In this document: in pieces, positions 33,437-42,258 of the stretch
Numbering within the stretch: the stretch's first letter is position 1
How the letters are laid out: every line of letters begins with the position of its first letter
Program-made: the position numbers and the translations under genes
From: Roseibium aggregatum IAM 12614
GTDB taxonomy: Bacteria; Pseudomonadota; Alphaproteobacteria; Rhizobiales; Stappiaceae
Length of the DNA: 64,000 nt
Assembly: GCF_000168975.1 (NCBI RefSeq)
Contig: NZ_AAUW01000001.1
Coordinates: 434,001 to 498,000 of the forward strand
Direction: 5' to 3'
The notes under the pieces: generated by a model
What the model saw: only the letters and a program-made list of their open reading frames with translations
Database searches by the model: none
Told to the model about the DNA's origin: nothing

Positions 33437-35392
33437 ATGATTACGCGCGTTTCTTCCCTCACGCTCGTGTGCCTGTTTCTGCCCGCTGCGGCGTTTGCTG
33501 CGGACAATGGGCCCATTACCAGCATCACGCTTTCCTCCGGCGGTCTCGCCGAAGTGGTGCGCAAGGCGGACATTGATAGCAGCGGCCTTATCAACATGAC
33601 CGTGCCGCTCGAACAGGTCAACGATGTGCTGAAGAGCATTGTCGTGTTCGATGAGGCAGGCGTTGTCGAAGGCATCACACTGCCGGGACCGAACCCGCTG
33701 GCCGAAACCTTCAAGAACCTGCCGTTCACCGTGGAAGATCTGCAGTCGCCTGCACGCCTTCTCGCAAAATTGCAGGGCACACGGGTCCGTCTGGAAAAGG
33801 CCGGCTCCACGGTCGAAGGGCTTGTTCTTGGCGTGTCGGTGCAGGACGATGGGGACAAGGGGCAGTCCCATGTCGCTTCGGTTCTCAGCGATGGTCGCAT
33901 CACCGGCGTCGGCCTGTCTGCGGATACGGAAGTCACGTTTCTCGATGAAGACATTCAGCAGAAAGTCGCCAAGGCCTTGTCAGCGGTGGGCAACGGCAAG
34001 TCGGACGGTGCGCGCACGGTCGCGCTGAAAGTGGCAGGTGAGGGGGAACGAGAAGTTGCCGTTTCCTATGTTGTGCCGGCCCCCATCTGGAAAACCGCTT
34101 ACCGGGTGGTGACGATGGCGGACGACAAGGCCCGGCTGCAGGCCTGGGCGGTGCTTGAAAACGCCAGTGGGGAAGACTGGGACGGTGTCAGGATCACGCT
34201 GTCTTCCGGCGCTCCGGTGACGCTGAAACAGCGGCTCCATGACCTCTACTGGAGACAGCGGCAGGAAGTGCCTGTGGATGTGTCCAGCGGCTATGTGCCC
34301 CCTGTCGACATGGGGGCCGAACCGCAATTCGATGTTGCCGAGAGCGAGGCCCGCATGCCGGGGGCGCCGCGGTCCAGTTTCATCGCCTCTGCCGTCGCGC
34401 CGGACATGGTTCTCAACATGGCGGCCGCCAATGTGGGCGAGGTAAGCGAGGGCGCGGCGACGGCTTCCTTTACAATTCCATGGCCTGTCGATCTTGAAAG
34501 CGGGGAAACCCTGTCGGCGCCGATTGTCGACAAGGTCGTGTCCGCTGAAACGGTGTCCGTGTTCCGGCCGGAAAGCGGACTGCAGCATCCGATTGCGGCC
34601 ATCCTGATCAAGAACGAGACCGAAACCAGTCTGCCGCAGGGCATTCTGACAGTTTATGACGAGAAGGAAGGCTATGTCGGCGATGCGCAGATCAGCGGCA
34701 TGCCCTCGGGCGAAAGCCGCATGGCAAGCTTTGCCACCGACAAGAAGGTCAGGATCGCACAGTCCACGTCCGCCGACAGCCAGATCGTCTCGATCAAGGT
34801 CACCGATGGTGTTTTGAACGCCACGGTGCGCGAGCAATCGTCAACGCAATATGCAATCAAGGGAGCCCCGGACGGTGACCGGACGATTGTCATCGAACAG
34901 GCCAAACGTCCCGGCTGGACGTTTTCTTCCGTCCAGGAACTGGACAGCACAGTCACCCATCATCGTCTGAAGGTCGAAGTGCCCGCCGGCAAGACCGAGA
35001 CGGTTTCGGCGCTGCAGGAACGGACCTTGTCGGAGACCTATTCGCTGATGTCCACGGATGCGGGCCAGTTGCTTTACCTCTCCAAACGCTCGCCGGACAA
35101 GGAAACCGCCGAAAAGTTGCAGGAACTGTCGGAACTTCAGAACGAGATCGCCCAGATCGAGCGTCAGATCCAGCGCCTGCGTCTGGAAAAGGATGAAGAG
35201 ACCCGCGACCAGGAGCGGCATCGGGCCAATCTGGCAGCTCTTGAGCCAGGGGCCGATCTCTACAAGCGCGCCGCGCGCAAGCTGGAGGAAAGTGAAACGC
35301 GGATCGAGGCTGTCGACACGCAGATCGCTGACCTTTCCGTGCGCCGGGAAGAAATCCGCGAAACCCTGGGCGATGCCATCAGAACGTTCTGA
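33437..35392 (+). CDS. DUF4139 domain-containing exported protein
   Basis: This 651-residue protein begins with a signal peptide ('SSLTLVCLFLPAAAFAADN'). 'VAVSYVVPAPIWKTAYRVV' followed by 'ARLQAWAVLENASGEDWDGVRITLSSGAP' is the start of DUF4139. The C-terminus (about residues 555-640) is a long charged coiled coil ('LQNEIAQIERQIQRLRLEKDEETRDQERHRANLAAL'). Family members have an unknown extracytoplasmic function. It appears monocistronic; a Gph-type phosphatase gene converges downstream. Confidence 0.83.
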   Translation: MITRVSSLTLVCLFLPAAAFAADNGPITSITLSSGGLAEVVRKADIDSSGLINMTVPLEQVNDVLKSIVVFDEAGVVEGITLPGPNPLAETFKNLPFTVEDLQSPARLLAKLQGTRVRLEKAGSTVEGLVLGVSVQDDGDKGQSHVASVLSDGRITGVGLSADTEVTFLDEDIQQKVAKALSAVGNGKSDGARTVALKVAGEGEREVAVSYVVPAPIWKTAYRVVTMADDKARLQAWAVLENASGEDWDGVRITLSSGAPVTLKQRLHDLYWRQRQEVPVDVSSGYVPPVDMGAEPQFDVAESEARMPGAPRSSFIASAVAPDMVLNMAAANVGEVSEGAATASFTIPWPVDLESGETLSAPIVDKVVSAETVSVFRPESGLQHPIAAILIKNETETSLPQGILTVYDEKEGYVGDAQISGMPSGESRMASFATDKKVRIAQSTSADSQIVSIKVTDGVLNATVREQSSTQYAIKGAPDGDRTIVIEQAKRPGWTFSSVQELDSTVTHHRLKVEVPAGKTETVSALQERTLSETYSLMSTDAGQLLYLSKRSPDKETAEKLQELSELQNEIAQIERQIQRLRLEKDEETRDQERHRANLAALEPGADLYKRAARKLEESETRIEAVDTQIADLSVRREEIRETLGDAIRTF

Positions 35393-35410
35393 GTGTACGC
35401 TGCATCTGTC

Positions 35411-36073
35411 TCAGGACTTGAGAGAGGCGACGGCACCCGCCAGCTCGTCGAAATGCGAAATCACACGGTCCGGCGAAAGATCCCGGACCGGCACGGTCGT
35501 ATATCCGAAATCGACCGCTATCACCGGAATACCGGCGTTGCGTGCGGCGTCGATATCAGTGCCGCTGTCCCCGATCATGATGGAGCCACCGATCTGGCCG
35601 CCCGCCCGGTGGATGGCACCATGCACGGGTTCGGCATGAGGTTTGGCGACGGAGAAGGTGTCACCGCCGACGACGGCGTCGAAATGCCTTGCAAGATCAA
35701 GCGTTGCCAGAAGCGGATGCGTCAGGCGTTCGACCTTGTTGGTGCAGACCGCCAGCTTCCATCCGTCCTTCCGGAAGGTTTCAAGCGCCGTGACAACGCC
35801 ATCGAAAGGCCGCGTGTGAACCGCGATGTTGTCGGCATAGTGCTCCAGAAAGTGTGCGAAGAGCGGGGCAACTGTTTCGTCCGTCCAGGGGATGTCGTTG
35901 AACTCCAGACCGCGCTGGATCAGCACCTTCGCGCCCAGGCCAACCATGTTCGCGACGTTCTCCTGCGGAATGGCGGAATATCCTGCGGACGTCAGGACAA
36001 CGTTCAAGGTGGCGACGAGATCTTCCATGGACGACACCAGCGTGCCATCCAGATCGAAAACCAGAACGGACAT
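35411..36073 (-). CDS. gph: HAD-family phosphatase, phosphoglycolate phosphatase-like
   Basis: This 220-residue protein has HAD motif I 'LVFDLDGTLVSSMEDL', motif II/III region 'GWKLAVCTNKVERL' and 'SVAKPHAEPV', and motif IV 'MIGDSGTDIDAARNAGI'. The length and N-terminal cap match Gph, which removes 2-phosphoglycolate formed during DNA repair or photorespiration-like metabolism. The ATG at 36073 has AGAGGG upstream. Related HAD phosphatases with other substrates cannot be excluded. Confidence 0.87.
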   Translation of the reverse strand: MSVLVFDLDGTLVSSMEDLVATLNVVLTSAGYSAIPQENVANMVGLGAKVLIQRGLEFNDIPWTDETVAPLFAHFLEHYADNIAVHTRPFDGVVTALETFRKDGWKLAVCTNKVERLTHPLLATLDLARHFDAVVGGDTFSVAKPHAEPVHGAIHRAGGQIGGSIMIGDSGTDIDAARNAGIPVIAVDFGYTTVPVRDLSPDRVISHFDELAGAVASLKS

Positions 36074-36484
36074 GTGACCCTCTAAGCAGAAAGAGCCGGA
36101 GATCATGCGGACAGTCATGCGCACAGGCACGACTGCGGACAGGAAAACCGGCCCCGGAATGTGGGAACGGCCTGCATTCGCCCGAATGCAGGCCGCTTTC
36201 AATGCCTAGCTGCATAGCCGCTCCGCCGCAAGGGGCGTGATAGGCAGGCTGGAAAGTTAAATGGTATTGACCCATAAACGACGCGAAATGGCTTCACCTT
36301 ATACAGTGAGCGTGTGGCTGGGCATGCAGCCAATCCGCGCATTTTTCCTGACATAGTTTTGCGGTTTGTCACGCCGGTATCTTCGCATTTTTAAGGCCAG
36401 TGAAAGACTACCTGCAGGATGATTTACTCGCTAACAATGCCAATAGTCTTGCGCGGTCTCTGGTTTCTGAAAGAGAGAAAGAAC
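36074..36484. other. Intergenic region with a strong hairpin
   Basis: No gene is evident in these 411 bases. GGCCTGCATTCG-cc-CGAATGCAGGCC (36169-36194) is a perfect 12-bp inverted repeat 96 bases upstream of gph on the minus strand. To its right the sequence becomes AT-rich toward the secreted orphan gene. The region likely holds both promoters. Confidence 0.55.
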
Positions 36485-36916
36485 ATGAAATATCCGATGT
36501 TGATAGCCTCAATTTTGGCGTCGACTTTATCTATCGAGTCAGCACGAGCTGATTGCTACGGAATGTTGGACAGTGATCATGAGGACGTAAAAAAAAGCAG
36601 TGAAAAGCTTCTGGCTGGTAATTACGAAGATTTTGTAGGCGTAATTAACAATATTATTTCGGCGCCGAAAGATAATTTCGATGCTGTAGTCGAACCATTT
36701 TTACGATATTTTCCAGAAGGATTCGATAAGTGTAGAATATTGGCACGAAAGAATTACTCAGAAAGCATGTCGTCGTACCTTTTTGAGTTCTCAAAATCTG
36801 GATCAATTGTATATCTTTATGAAGTCGCTCTTAATGGTGCGGGAGGTTTTGATAGTGGAGTAATACAGGTTCAAGTAACTACAAATTTCAATGAAATTTT
36901 TGACTATTTTGATTAA
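36485..36916 (+). CDS. AT-rich secreted orphan protein
   Basis: This 143-residue protein has a signal peptide ('MLIASILASTLSIESARA'). The mature part has two cysteines ('ADCYGMLDSD' and 'FDKCRILARK') that may pair in the periplasm. The ATG at 36485 is preceded by a purine-rich stretch (gaaagagagaaagaac). The gene uses A/T-ending codons (AAT, ATA, GTA, TTA) far more than its neighbours, suggesting recent transfer. I recognise no family and see no transport or enzyme motif. Confidence 0.7.
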   Translation: MKYPMLIASILASTLSIESARADCYGMLDSDHEDVKKSSEKLLAGNYEDFVGVINNIISAPKDNFDAVVEPFLRYFPEGFDKCRILARKNYSESMSSYLFEFSKSGSIVYLYEVALNGAGGFDSGVIQVQVTTNFNEIFDYFD

Positions 36917-37313
36917 TTAATATTTCAAGACGATAGAAAATTTTGTTGATTTCCAAGTAAAAGCTTTGATTTTGTTTATCTTGTTTTGTCCTGTTTGAGT
37001 TTGGGGCAGAGGCACATGCGGTCAATTCTGATGTTGGCCCAAGTCAATAGGGTGCCGATGACAAGGCAGGCTCAAACACGAAAATGGCAGGGCTTCCTTA
37101 GTGGCTCCCTAAGTCGACGTTGCGAAGTGTGGTAGCTGCTTCGCAATAGATAGAGAAAATCTTCGAACGGGTCCTGCGCCTGATCGGTACTATTTTATCC
37201 ATAGTGCAAGACGTGTTTATTCTCTCGTTTGGACGCTCTCATTTAATGTTGGCCCATAGTGCCATGTCCGTTCTTGTGAGGAAACTGGACCATCATACTC
37301 CGCGATCAAAACG
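36917..37313. other. AT-rich intergenic stretch, possibly remnant DNA
   Basis: No gene could be read in these 397 bases. The first 60 or so bases are strongly AT-rich, like the orphan gene before it. Two short copies of 'atgttggccca' occur about 220 bases apart. The boundary to normal composition near 37300 suggests an inserted or decayed segment, but no integrase, transposase or clear end repeats were found. Confidence 0.45.
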
Positions 37314-39086
37314 CTAGAGTTTGTACGCGGTCCGGAACCCGCCCCAGTGACGGCCCTGAACGATGATCGGGGCGTCGATTTCCTTCATCCAGACGATATT
37401 GCCGCCGCCCATGTCCCGGGCGTAGGACTGGATCAGGAAGGGGCGTGTGTTGCGTGCGGCGCTGAGGCCGGCGCGGTCGTCAAAGATCCGCTTGTTCCGG
37501 CAATTCGCGGTGTTCCAGGCCACATCGTCCGGCTTTTGAGGCTTGGAGTAGATCAGATTGTGCACGGGCAGATAGCCGTTGCGGTCGACCGAAGCGCAAA
37601 AGGCCATGCCCTGGGATTTGCCCAGGATCTCTTCCTGGATCGTGGGAAAGATCTTTTCAAGATGTCCGAGTGCGCGCGTGGACACCTGCGGCGGATTGGT
37701 TCCGGCGATATGCTGGTAGTTCGTGTCGAACAGGTCGTCCATGCTGAGCTGACGCTGCGCGATGAGATCTTCCATGGCCGCCGCAATTCGTGAAGCGCCT
37801 GTCTGGACACGTTCCACTTCAACGGCGTGGCTGACATGGATGTCGGCAATCTTTCGCTCCAGCGCAGCCTGGAACTCCTCGTCCTTGTTGACAAAGCAGC
37901 CGTGGCAACCGTGTTCGGAAACAGCGACGATGCGCACGTCCACCTGGCCTACGCCGGCAATATCCAGATGTGCATTCATGCCCGGCTTCAGGTTCACGCC
38001 GTCTTCCGGCCGGAACAACGTGCCACCTTCCGAGATGTCATGGGTTTCGATCCGTGCGGTCGTCCCGCCTGCCGTCACTGTTCCGGACAGCTTGATCGGC
38101 AGCCGGTCGTGCTGGCGCCGGTCGCCGATTTCCGTCTGCCGGATCATCATGGTGAAGCGGGATTGCAGCGCCTTGGAGGCCGTGCTCATTTCCGCTCCGG
38201 TTTCGCGCGCCAGCATGCCGCCTTCTTCTGCTTCGGCGGCAGAATCAGTAATCGTGCGCGCGGTCCGCAGCACTTCCTGAACGAAGTCTGCCGTTTGCTG
38301 CGCCTGGCCCCCAATTCTGCTTGTGGTTTCCACCTGGGTCTGAACCGCATCCTCGACGGCGGCGAAGCTTGGACGGATCTTGCCGATGACCTCGATGATC
38401 TGGTTGACCGATCCGAGACTGTGTTCCGCAGACTGATTGAGGCGGTCGATATTGGCTACGATCTGTTCCGTCGCCGACTGGGTTTCCACCGAAAGTGCCT
38501 TCACCTCGCTGGCGACGACGGAAAATCCGCGACCGGCTTCTCCGGCACGGGCCGCTTCGATGGTGGCATTGAGGGCCAGCAGATTGGTTTGTTTGGCGAT
38601 ATCCGAAATCAGGCTGACGACATTGGCGATGTCGTCGATGGCGTGTTTGAGCTCCAACACACCCTGGTTGACTTCGGCCGCAACGTCGCGCGCTTCCTGG
38701 GCCAACTGGTTGGAGACACCGACCTGCGCTCCGATTTCGCTGCTGGAACTGGACAGGTCCTGAATGGAAGCCGCCAGTCCGGAAGCGTTTTCATTGGCGA
38801 CGGCCGACTGGTCCGCAAGCGACTGGCTGTCGCTGCGGATGGTTTCCAGCTTGTCCATCTGACTGACCAGCCGGTCCTGAACCTTTTCCGCCGCAGCGTT
38901 GATGGTCTTGGCCGCAACCTGCAGATCGTCTTCCAGACTATCGAGAACGAAGCTCATCTGGCTGTTGACCAGCGGCGCTTCCGTCTGGGCTTCGGAAGCA
39001 TTGTCAGTTTCCTCAGGGGCAGGTATCTCTTTGTTTGAATTATTGTATTCGTATTTCTGTCGTGGCTTAAGTCGAAGAATGTTCAT
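37314..39086 (-). CDS. Soluble methyl-accepting chemotaxis protein with PilZ domain and C-terminal sensory domain
   Basis: This protein of about 590 residues has no membrane helix. The signalling hairpin tip is clear ('[38 protein letters not shown]'). Downstream '[16 protein letters not shown]' and '[12 protein letters not shown]' give the RxxxR and DxSxxG motifs of a PilZ c-di-GMP-binding domain. The last 150 residues end in '[17 protein letters not shown]', a Cache-like ending found in McpD-type receptors. It should couple c-di-GMP level and a cytoplasmic cue to CheA. The ATG at 39086 is chosen; a TTG at 39116 is possible. Confidence 0.9.
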   Translation of the reverse strand: MNILRLKPRQKYEYNNSNKEIPAPEETDNASEAQTEAPLVNSQMSFVLDSLEDDLQVAAKTINAAAEKVQDRLVSQMDKLETIRSDSQSLADQSAVANENASGLAASIQDLSSSSSEIGAQVGVSNQLAQEARDVAAEVNQGVLELKHAIDDIANVVSLISDIAKQTNLLALNATIEAARAGEAGRGFSVVASEVKALSVETQSATEQIVANIDRLNQSAEHSLGSVNQIIEVIGKIRPSFAAVEDAVQTQVETTSRIGGQAQQTADFVQEVLRTARTITDSAAEAEEGGMLARETGAEMSTASKALQSRFTMMIRQTEIGDRRQHDRLPIKLSGTVTAGGTTARIETHDISEGGTLFRPEDGVNLKPGMNAHLDIAGVGQVDVRIVAVSEHGCHGCFVNKDEEFQAALERKIADIHVSHAVEVERVQTGASRIAAAMEDLIAQRQLSMDDLFDTNYQHIAGTNPPQVSTRALGHLEKIFPTIQEEILGKSQGMAFCASVDRNGYLPVHNLIYSKPQKPDDVAWNTANCRNKRIFDDRAGLSAARNTRPFLIQSYARDMGGGNIVWMKEIDAPIIVQGRHWGGFRTAYKL

Positions 39087-39311
39087 CTGATTCTGTGCTT
39101 TCCACACCCTAGGCAATTGAATGCATTATCTATTGCTCATCTGAAATGATGGTTAATAAAACCCGGATATCGGCGGAGACTGGCCGTTTAGCCGTTGAAG
39201 AGGGGGAATGTCACTGGACCGGCGGATACCGGCCATGTTAAGCACCCGGCGGCCGGATGGAGATGATTGGACAGTCTTCTCCGCCCATCAGGTTGGCCCT
39301 AGGAACGGTAT

Positions 39312-40004
39312 ATGAGCGACCAGTACAAGAAACTGGCGGCGGAACGCGCTGCCGACGATGTTACATCCGGAATGCGTCTTGGAATTGGGACCGGTTCGAC
39401 TGCCGAGTTTTTCGTCCACGCGCTTGCCCGCCGGGTGCAAGACGGTTTGGACGTTATCGGTGTGCCGACGTCGGAGCGCACTCGGGAACTGGCCTCGAGC
39501 CTCGGCATTCGCCTGACCACTCTCGACGAGTTGCCGGAACTGGACCTGACCGTTGATGGCGCCGATGAACTGGATCCCCATCTGTCGCTCATCAAGGGCG
39601 GCGGGGGCGCATTGCTGCGCGAGAAGATCGTCGCGTCGGCTTCGGCCAGCATGATCGTCATTGCGGACGGCAGCAAGGAAGTTGCGACGCTTGGCCGCTT
39701 TCCATTGCCGATCGAGGTCGTTCCTTTCGGTCTGGAAGCAACGCGGCGCGCAATCCTGAAGGTGTTTGAGGGCCTTGGCCTGCCGCAGAACCTGGCACTG
39801 CGCGGCGGATCGGCCGAGCCTTTCGTGACGGACGGCGGGCACTTCATCCTGGATGCGCAGCTTGAAAGCATACCTGAGGTCCGGACCCTGGGCGACCGGT
39901 TGGTCGCCATTCCGGGGGTTGTCGAACACGGCCTCTTCATTGAACTTGCAACAAAAGCTTACGTGGCTGGCACAGATGGGGTAAAGACCGTCTTGCCCAT
40001 CTAA
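39312..40004 (+). CDS. rpiA: Ribose-5-phosphate isomerase A
   Basis: This 230-residue protein has the RpiA landmarks '[16 protein letters not shown]', '[29 protein letters not shown]', and the C-terminal '[23 protein letters not shown]'. The catalytic Asp/Glu/Lys set ([16 protein letters not shown]) is intact. It interconverts ribose 5-phosphate and ribulose 5-phosphate in the pentose phosphate pathway. It is followed 54 bases later by the DUF2059 gene and may share its transcript with it and gor. Confidence 0.96.
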   Translation: MSDQYKKLAAERAADDVTSGMRLGIGTGSTAEFFVHALARRVQDGLDVIGVPTSERTRELASSLGIRLTTLDELPELDLTVDGADELDPHLSLIKGGGGALLREKIVASASASMIVIADGSKEVATLGRFPLPIEVVPFGLEATRRAILKVFEGLGLPQNLALRGGSAEPFVTDGGHFILDAQLESIPEVRTLGDRLVAIPGVVEHGLFIELATKAYVAGTDGVKTVLPI

Positions 40005-40058
40005 GTGGTGTGGATTTGGCTTTCCAGACTAAGATGAAAGCCGCCTAGGAGTAGAAAA

Positions 40059-40574
40059 ATGAAGCTTATCAAATCTTTCCCGCGGGGAGCTGTATTGGGC
40101 GCAGCCATGATGGCCGCGGGTTTCGTCGCCTCCGGTGCGGCTGCACAGGAAGCTGTTTCCGAGAGCCACCTTGCCGCAGCCAAACAGGTTGCCGTTGTGA
40201 CCAAGGTTCTGGAGCCGTTCGACGACATCCTGCCGATCCTTGCTGAACAGACCCGGACCGCATTCATCCAGTCCGAACCGACGCGCGCTGAAGAGATCTC
40301 GGAAGTCGTGCAGAATGTTGCGCTGACGCTGGCTCCGAAGCGGGTCGAGCTCAACAATCTGGTTTACAAGGCCTGGGCCGACAACTTCACCGAAGAAGAG
40401 CTGAAGCAGCTTGCTGAATTCTACAGCACCGACCTCGGCCAGAAGCTGACCGAAAAGATCCCGACCATCACGCAGTATTCCGTTGGTGCTGCCCGTGAGT
40501 GGCAGGACAAGATCTCCACCGAAATGGTGACCATGGTTCAGGAAGAACTGGCCAAGCTTAACGCTGCTCAGTGA
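40059..40574 (+). CDS. DUF2059 domain-containing exported protein
   Basis: This 171-residue protein has an N-terminal signal sequence ('VLGAAMMAAGFVASGAAAQ'). The DUF2059 core follows: 'LAPKRVELNNLVYKAWADNFTEEELKQLAEFYSTDLGQKLTEKIPTI'. The family is periplasmic and widespread in proteobacteria; its function is unknown. A strong terminator lies 85 bases after the stop, separating it from gor. Confidence 0.87.
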   Translation: MKLIKSFPRGAVLGAAMMAAGFVASGAAAQEAVSESHLAAAKQVAVVTKVLEPFDDILPILAEQTRTAFIQSEPTRAEEISEVVQNVALTLAPKRVELNNLVYKAWADNFTEEELKQLAEFYSTDLGQKLTEKIPTITQYSVGAAREWQDKISTEMVTMVQEELAKLNAAQ

Positions 40575-40658
40575 GGGCAGGGGTTCCGCATTGGCCATGC
40601 CAATGGCAGGGAACACGCTTTTCACACGAATAAGTGAGGCCGGCTTCATGACCGGCTG

Positions 40659-40690
40659 TTGGGCCGCGCAAGCGGCCCAATTCTTTTGGG
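40659..40690 (+). terminator. Terminator of rpiA-DUF2059
   Basis: TTGGGCCGC-gcaa-GCGGCCCAA is a 9-bp stem with a tight loop, followed by TTCTTTT. A second small hairpin (GCCGG-N8-CCGGC, about 40639-40656) lies just before it. Confidence 0.88.
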
Positions 40691-40831
40691 ATGAGCCCCG
40701 ACCTCTCGGGCCAGGGTGTTCTCCCCAACCAGTCTTGCACACTTGTACCGCGGCTTTCGTTGCCTATCTGCTGGGCTGGCAAAACTCTGTCCGAGAGCGG
40801 CAGGCGGACTTCTGATCACGATGAGGCATTG

Positions 40832-42208
40832 ATGACCGACTACAATTACGATCTTTTTGTTATTGGCGGCGGCTCCGGCGGCGTCCGTGCTGCCAGAATC
40901 GCTGCAACGCACGGGGCCCGGGTCGGTATCGCCGAGGAACACCGCTACGGTGGCACCTGTGTCATCCGCGGCTGCGTTCCCAAGAAGCTGTTTGTCTATG
41001 CCTCCAAGTTCTCCGAGGAATTCGAGGATGCGGAGGGCTTCGGCTGGACGGTCGGCGAACGCGCCTTCTCGTGGGAAAAGCTCGTCGCGGCAAAGGATCA
41101 GGAAATCACCCGCCTCGAAGGCATCTACCGGCGTAATCTTGAGCGCACCGATGTGGAGGTCCATGACAGCCGCGCGGTGATCGAAGATGCCCACACCGTA
41201 CGCCTGCTCTCCACGGGACAGACCCTGACCGCGAAATACATTCTTGTGGCGGTCGGCGCATCTCCGAATGTCGACAAGGACCTGCCGGGCGTCGAGCATG
41301 TCATCACCTCCAACGAAGCTTTCCACCTTGCAGAACTGCCGAGCAAGATCGTGGTTGCCGGCGGCGGATATATTGCGGTCGAGTTTGCGGGCATCTTCAA
41401 CGGCCTCGGGGTCGACACGACGCTGATCTATCGCGGCGAGGAGATCCTTCGCGGCTTTGACCGCGAACTTCGCACTGCGGTCCGGCAGGAAATGGAAAAG
41501 AAGGGCATCAAGGTGGTGCTCAACGACACTTTCTCAAAAATCGAAAAGTCGTCCGACGGCACTTTGACGGGTTACACCAGTGGCGGGCTCAAGCTGGAAG
41601 CAGGGCAGATCATGTTTGCCATCGGCCGCAATCCGCATACCACAGACCTCGGCCTGGAAAAGGCTGGTGTTGAAATGGACAGCTCGGGTGCTATCAAGGT
41701 TGAGGCAGATTCCCGTACCAACGTTGAGTCCATCTATGCCGTCGGCGATGTGACCAATCGCGCCAACCTGACGCCGGTTGCTATCCGGGAGGGGCATGCC
41801 TTTGCCGACACCGTCTTCGGCAACAATCCCTGGACCGTCGATCATAGCCTGATCGCCACCGCGGTTTTCTCGCAGCCTGAAATGGGCACTGTTGGTCTGA
41901 CACAGGACGAAGCGTTGCAGCGCACGCCCAATCTCGACATCTACAAGTCCAGCTTCCGCCCGATGAAACACACCTTGTCCGGACGGGACGAAAAGATGCT
42001 CATGAAAATGATCGTCGACGCGGATACGCAGAAGGTCCTCGGTGTCCACATCATGGGGCCGGATGCCGGCGAGCTGGCGCAGATCCTTGGTGTCACGTTG
42101 CAGATGGGCGCGACCAAGGCCGATTTCGACAGGACGATTGCCGTTCATCCGACTGCCGCGGAAGAACTCGTCACCATGCGCGAACCAACCGAGCGTCTGC
42201 GCGGTTAA
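40832..42208 (+). CDS. gor: Glutathione-disulfide reductase
   Basis: This 458-residue flavoprotein has the N-terminal FAD motif 'DLFVIGGGSGGVRAARIAA' and the redox-active disulfide 'YGGTCVIRGCVPKKL'. The NADPH motif is 'VVAGGGYIAVEFAGIF', and the C-terminal dimer-interface catalytic pair is 'HPTAAEELVTMR'. It reduces glutathione disulfide with NADPH. The ATG at 40832 has GAGG upstream and places the FAD motif at the normal distance. Trypanothione or mycothione reductases are less likely on motif and taxon grounds. Confidence 0.95.
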   Translation: MTDYNYDLFVIGGGSGGVRAARIAATHGARVGIAEEHRYGGTCVIRGCVPKKLFVYASKFSEEFEDAEGFGWTVGERAFSWEKLVAAKDQEITRLEGIYRRNLERTDVEVHDSRAVIEDAHTVRLLSTGQTLTAKYILVAVGASPNVDKDLPGVEHVITSNEAFHLAELPSKIVVAGGGYIAVEFAGIFNGLGVDTTLIYRGEEILRGFDRELRTAVRQEMEKKGIKVVLNDTFSKIEKSSDGTLTGYTSGGLKLEAGQIMFAIGRNPHTTDLGLEKAGVEMDSSGAIKVEADSRTNVESIYAVGDVTNRANLTPVAIREGHAFADTVFGNNPWTVDHSLIATAVFSQPEMGTVGLTQDEALQRTPNLDIYKSSFRPMKHTLSGRDEKMLMKMIVDADTQKVLGVHIMGPDAGELAQILGVTLQMGATKADFDRTIAVHPTAAEELVTMREPTERLRG

Positions 42209-42258
42209 TCCGGCCGGTCAGAAAAAGCCGCTGCGGGGCACAGCGTCCCGTGGCGGTT

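Noticed and set aside
36917-37313. Possible mobile-element remnant
   Set aside because: Short repeats of 'atgttggccca' and a composition shift were seen, but there are no terminal inverted repeats, target duplication or transposase fragment, so it is not called a mobile element.
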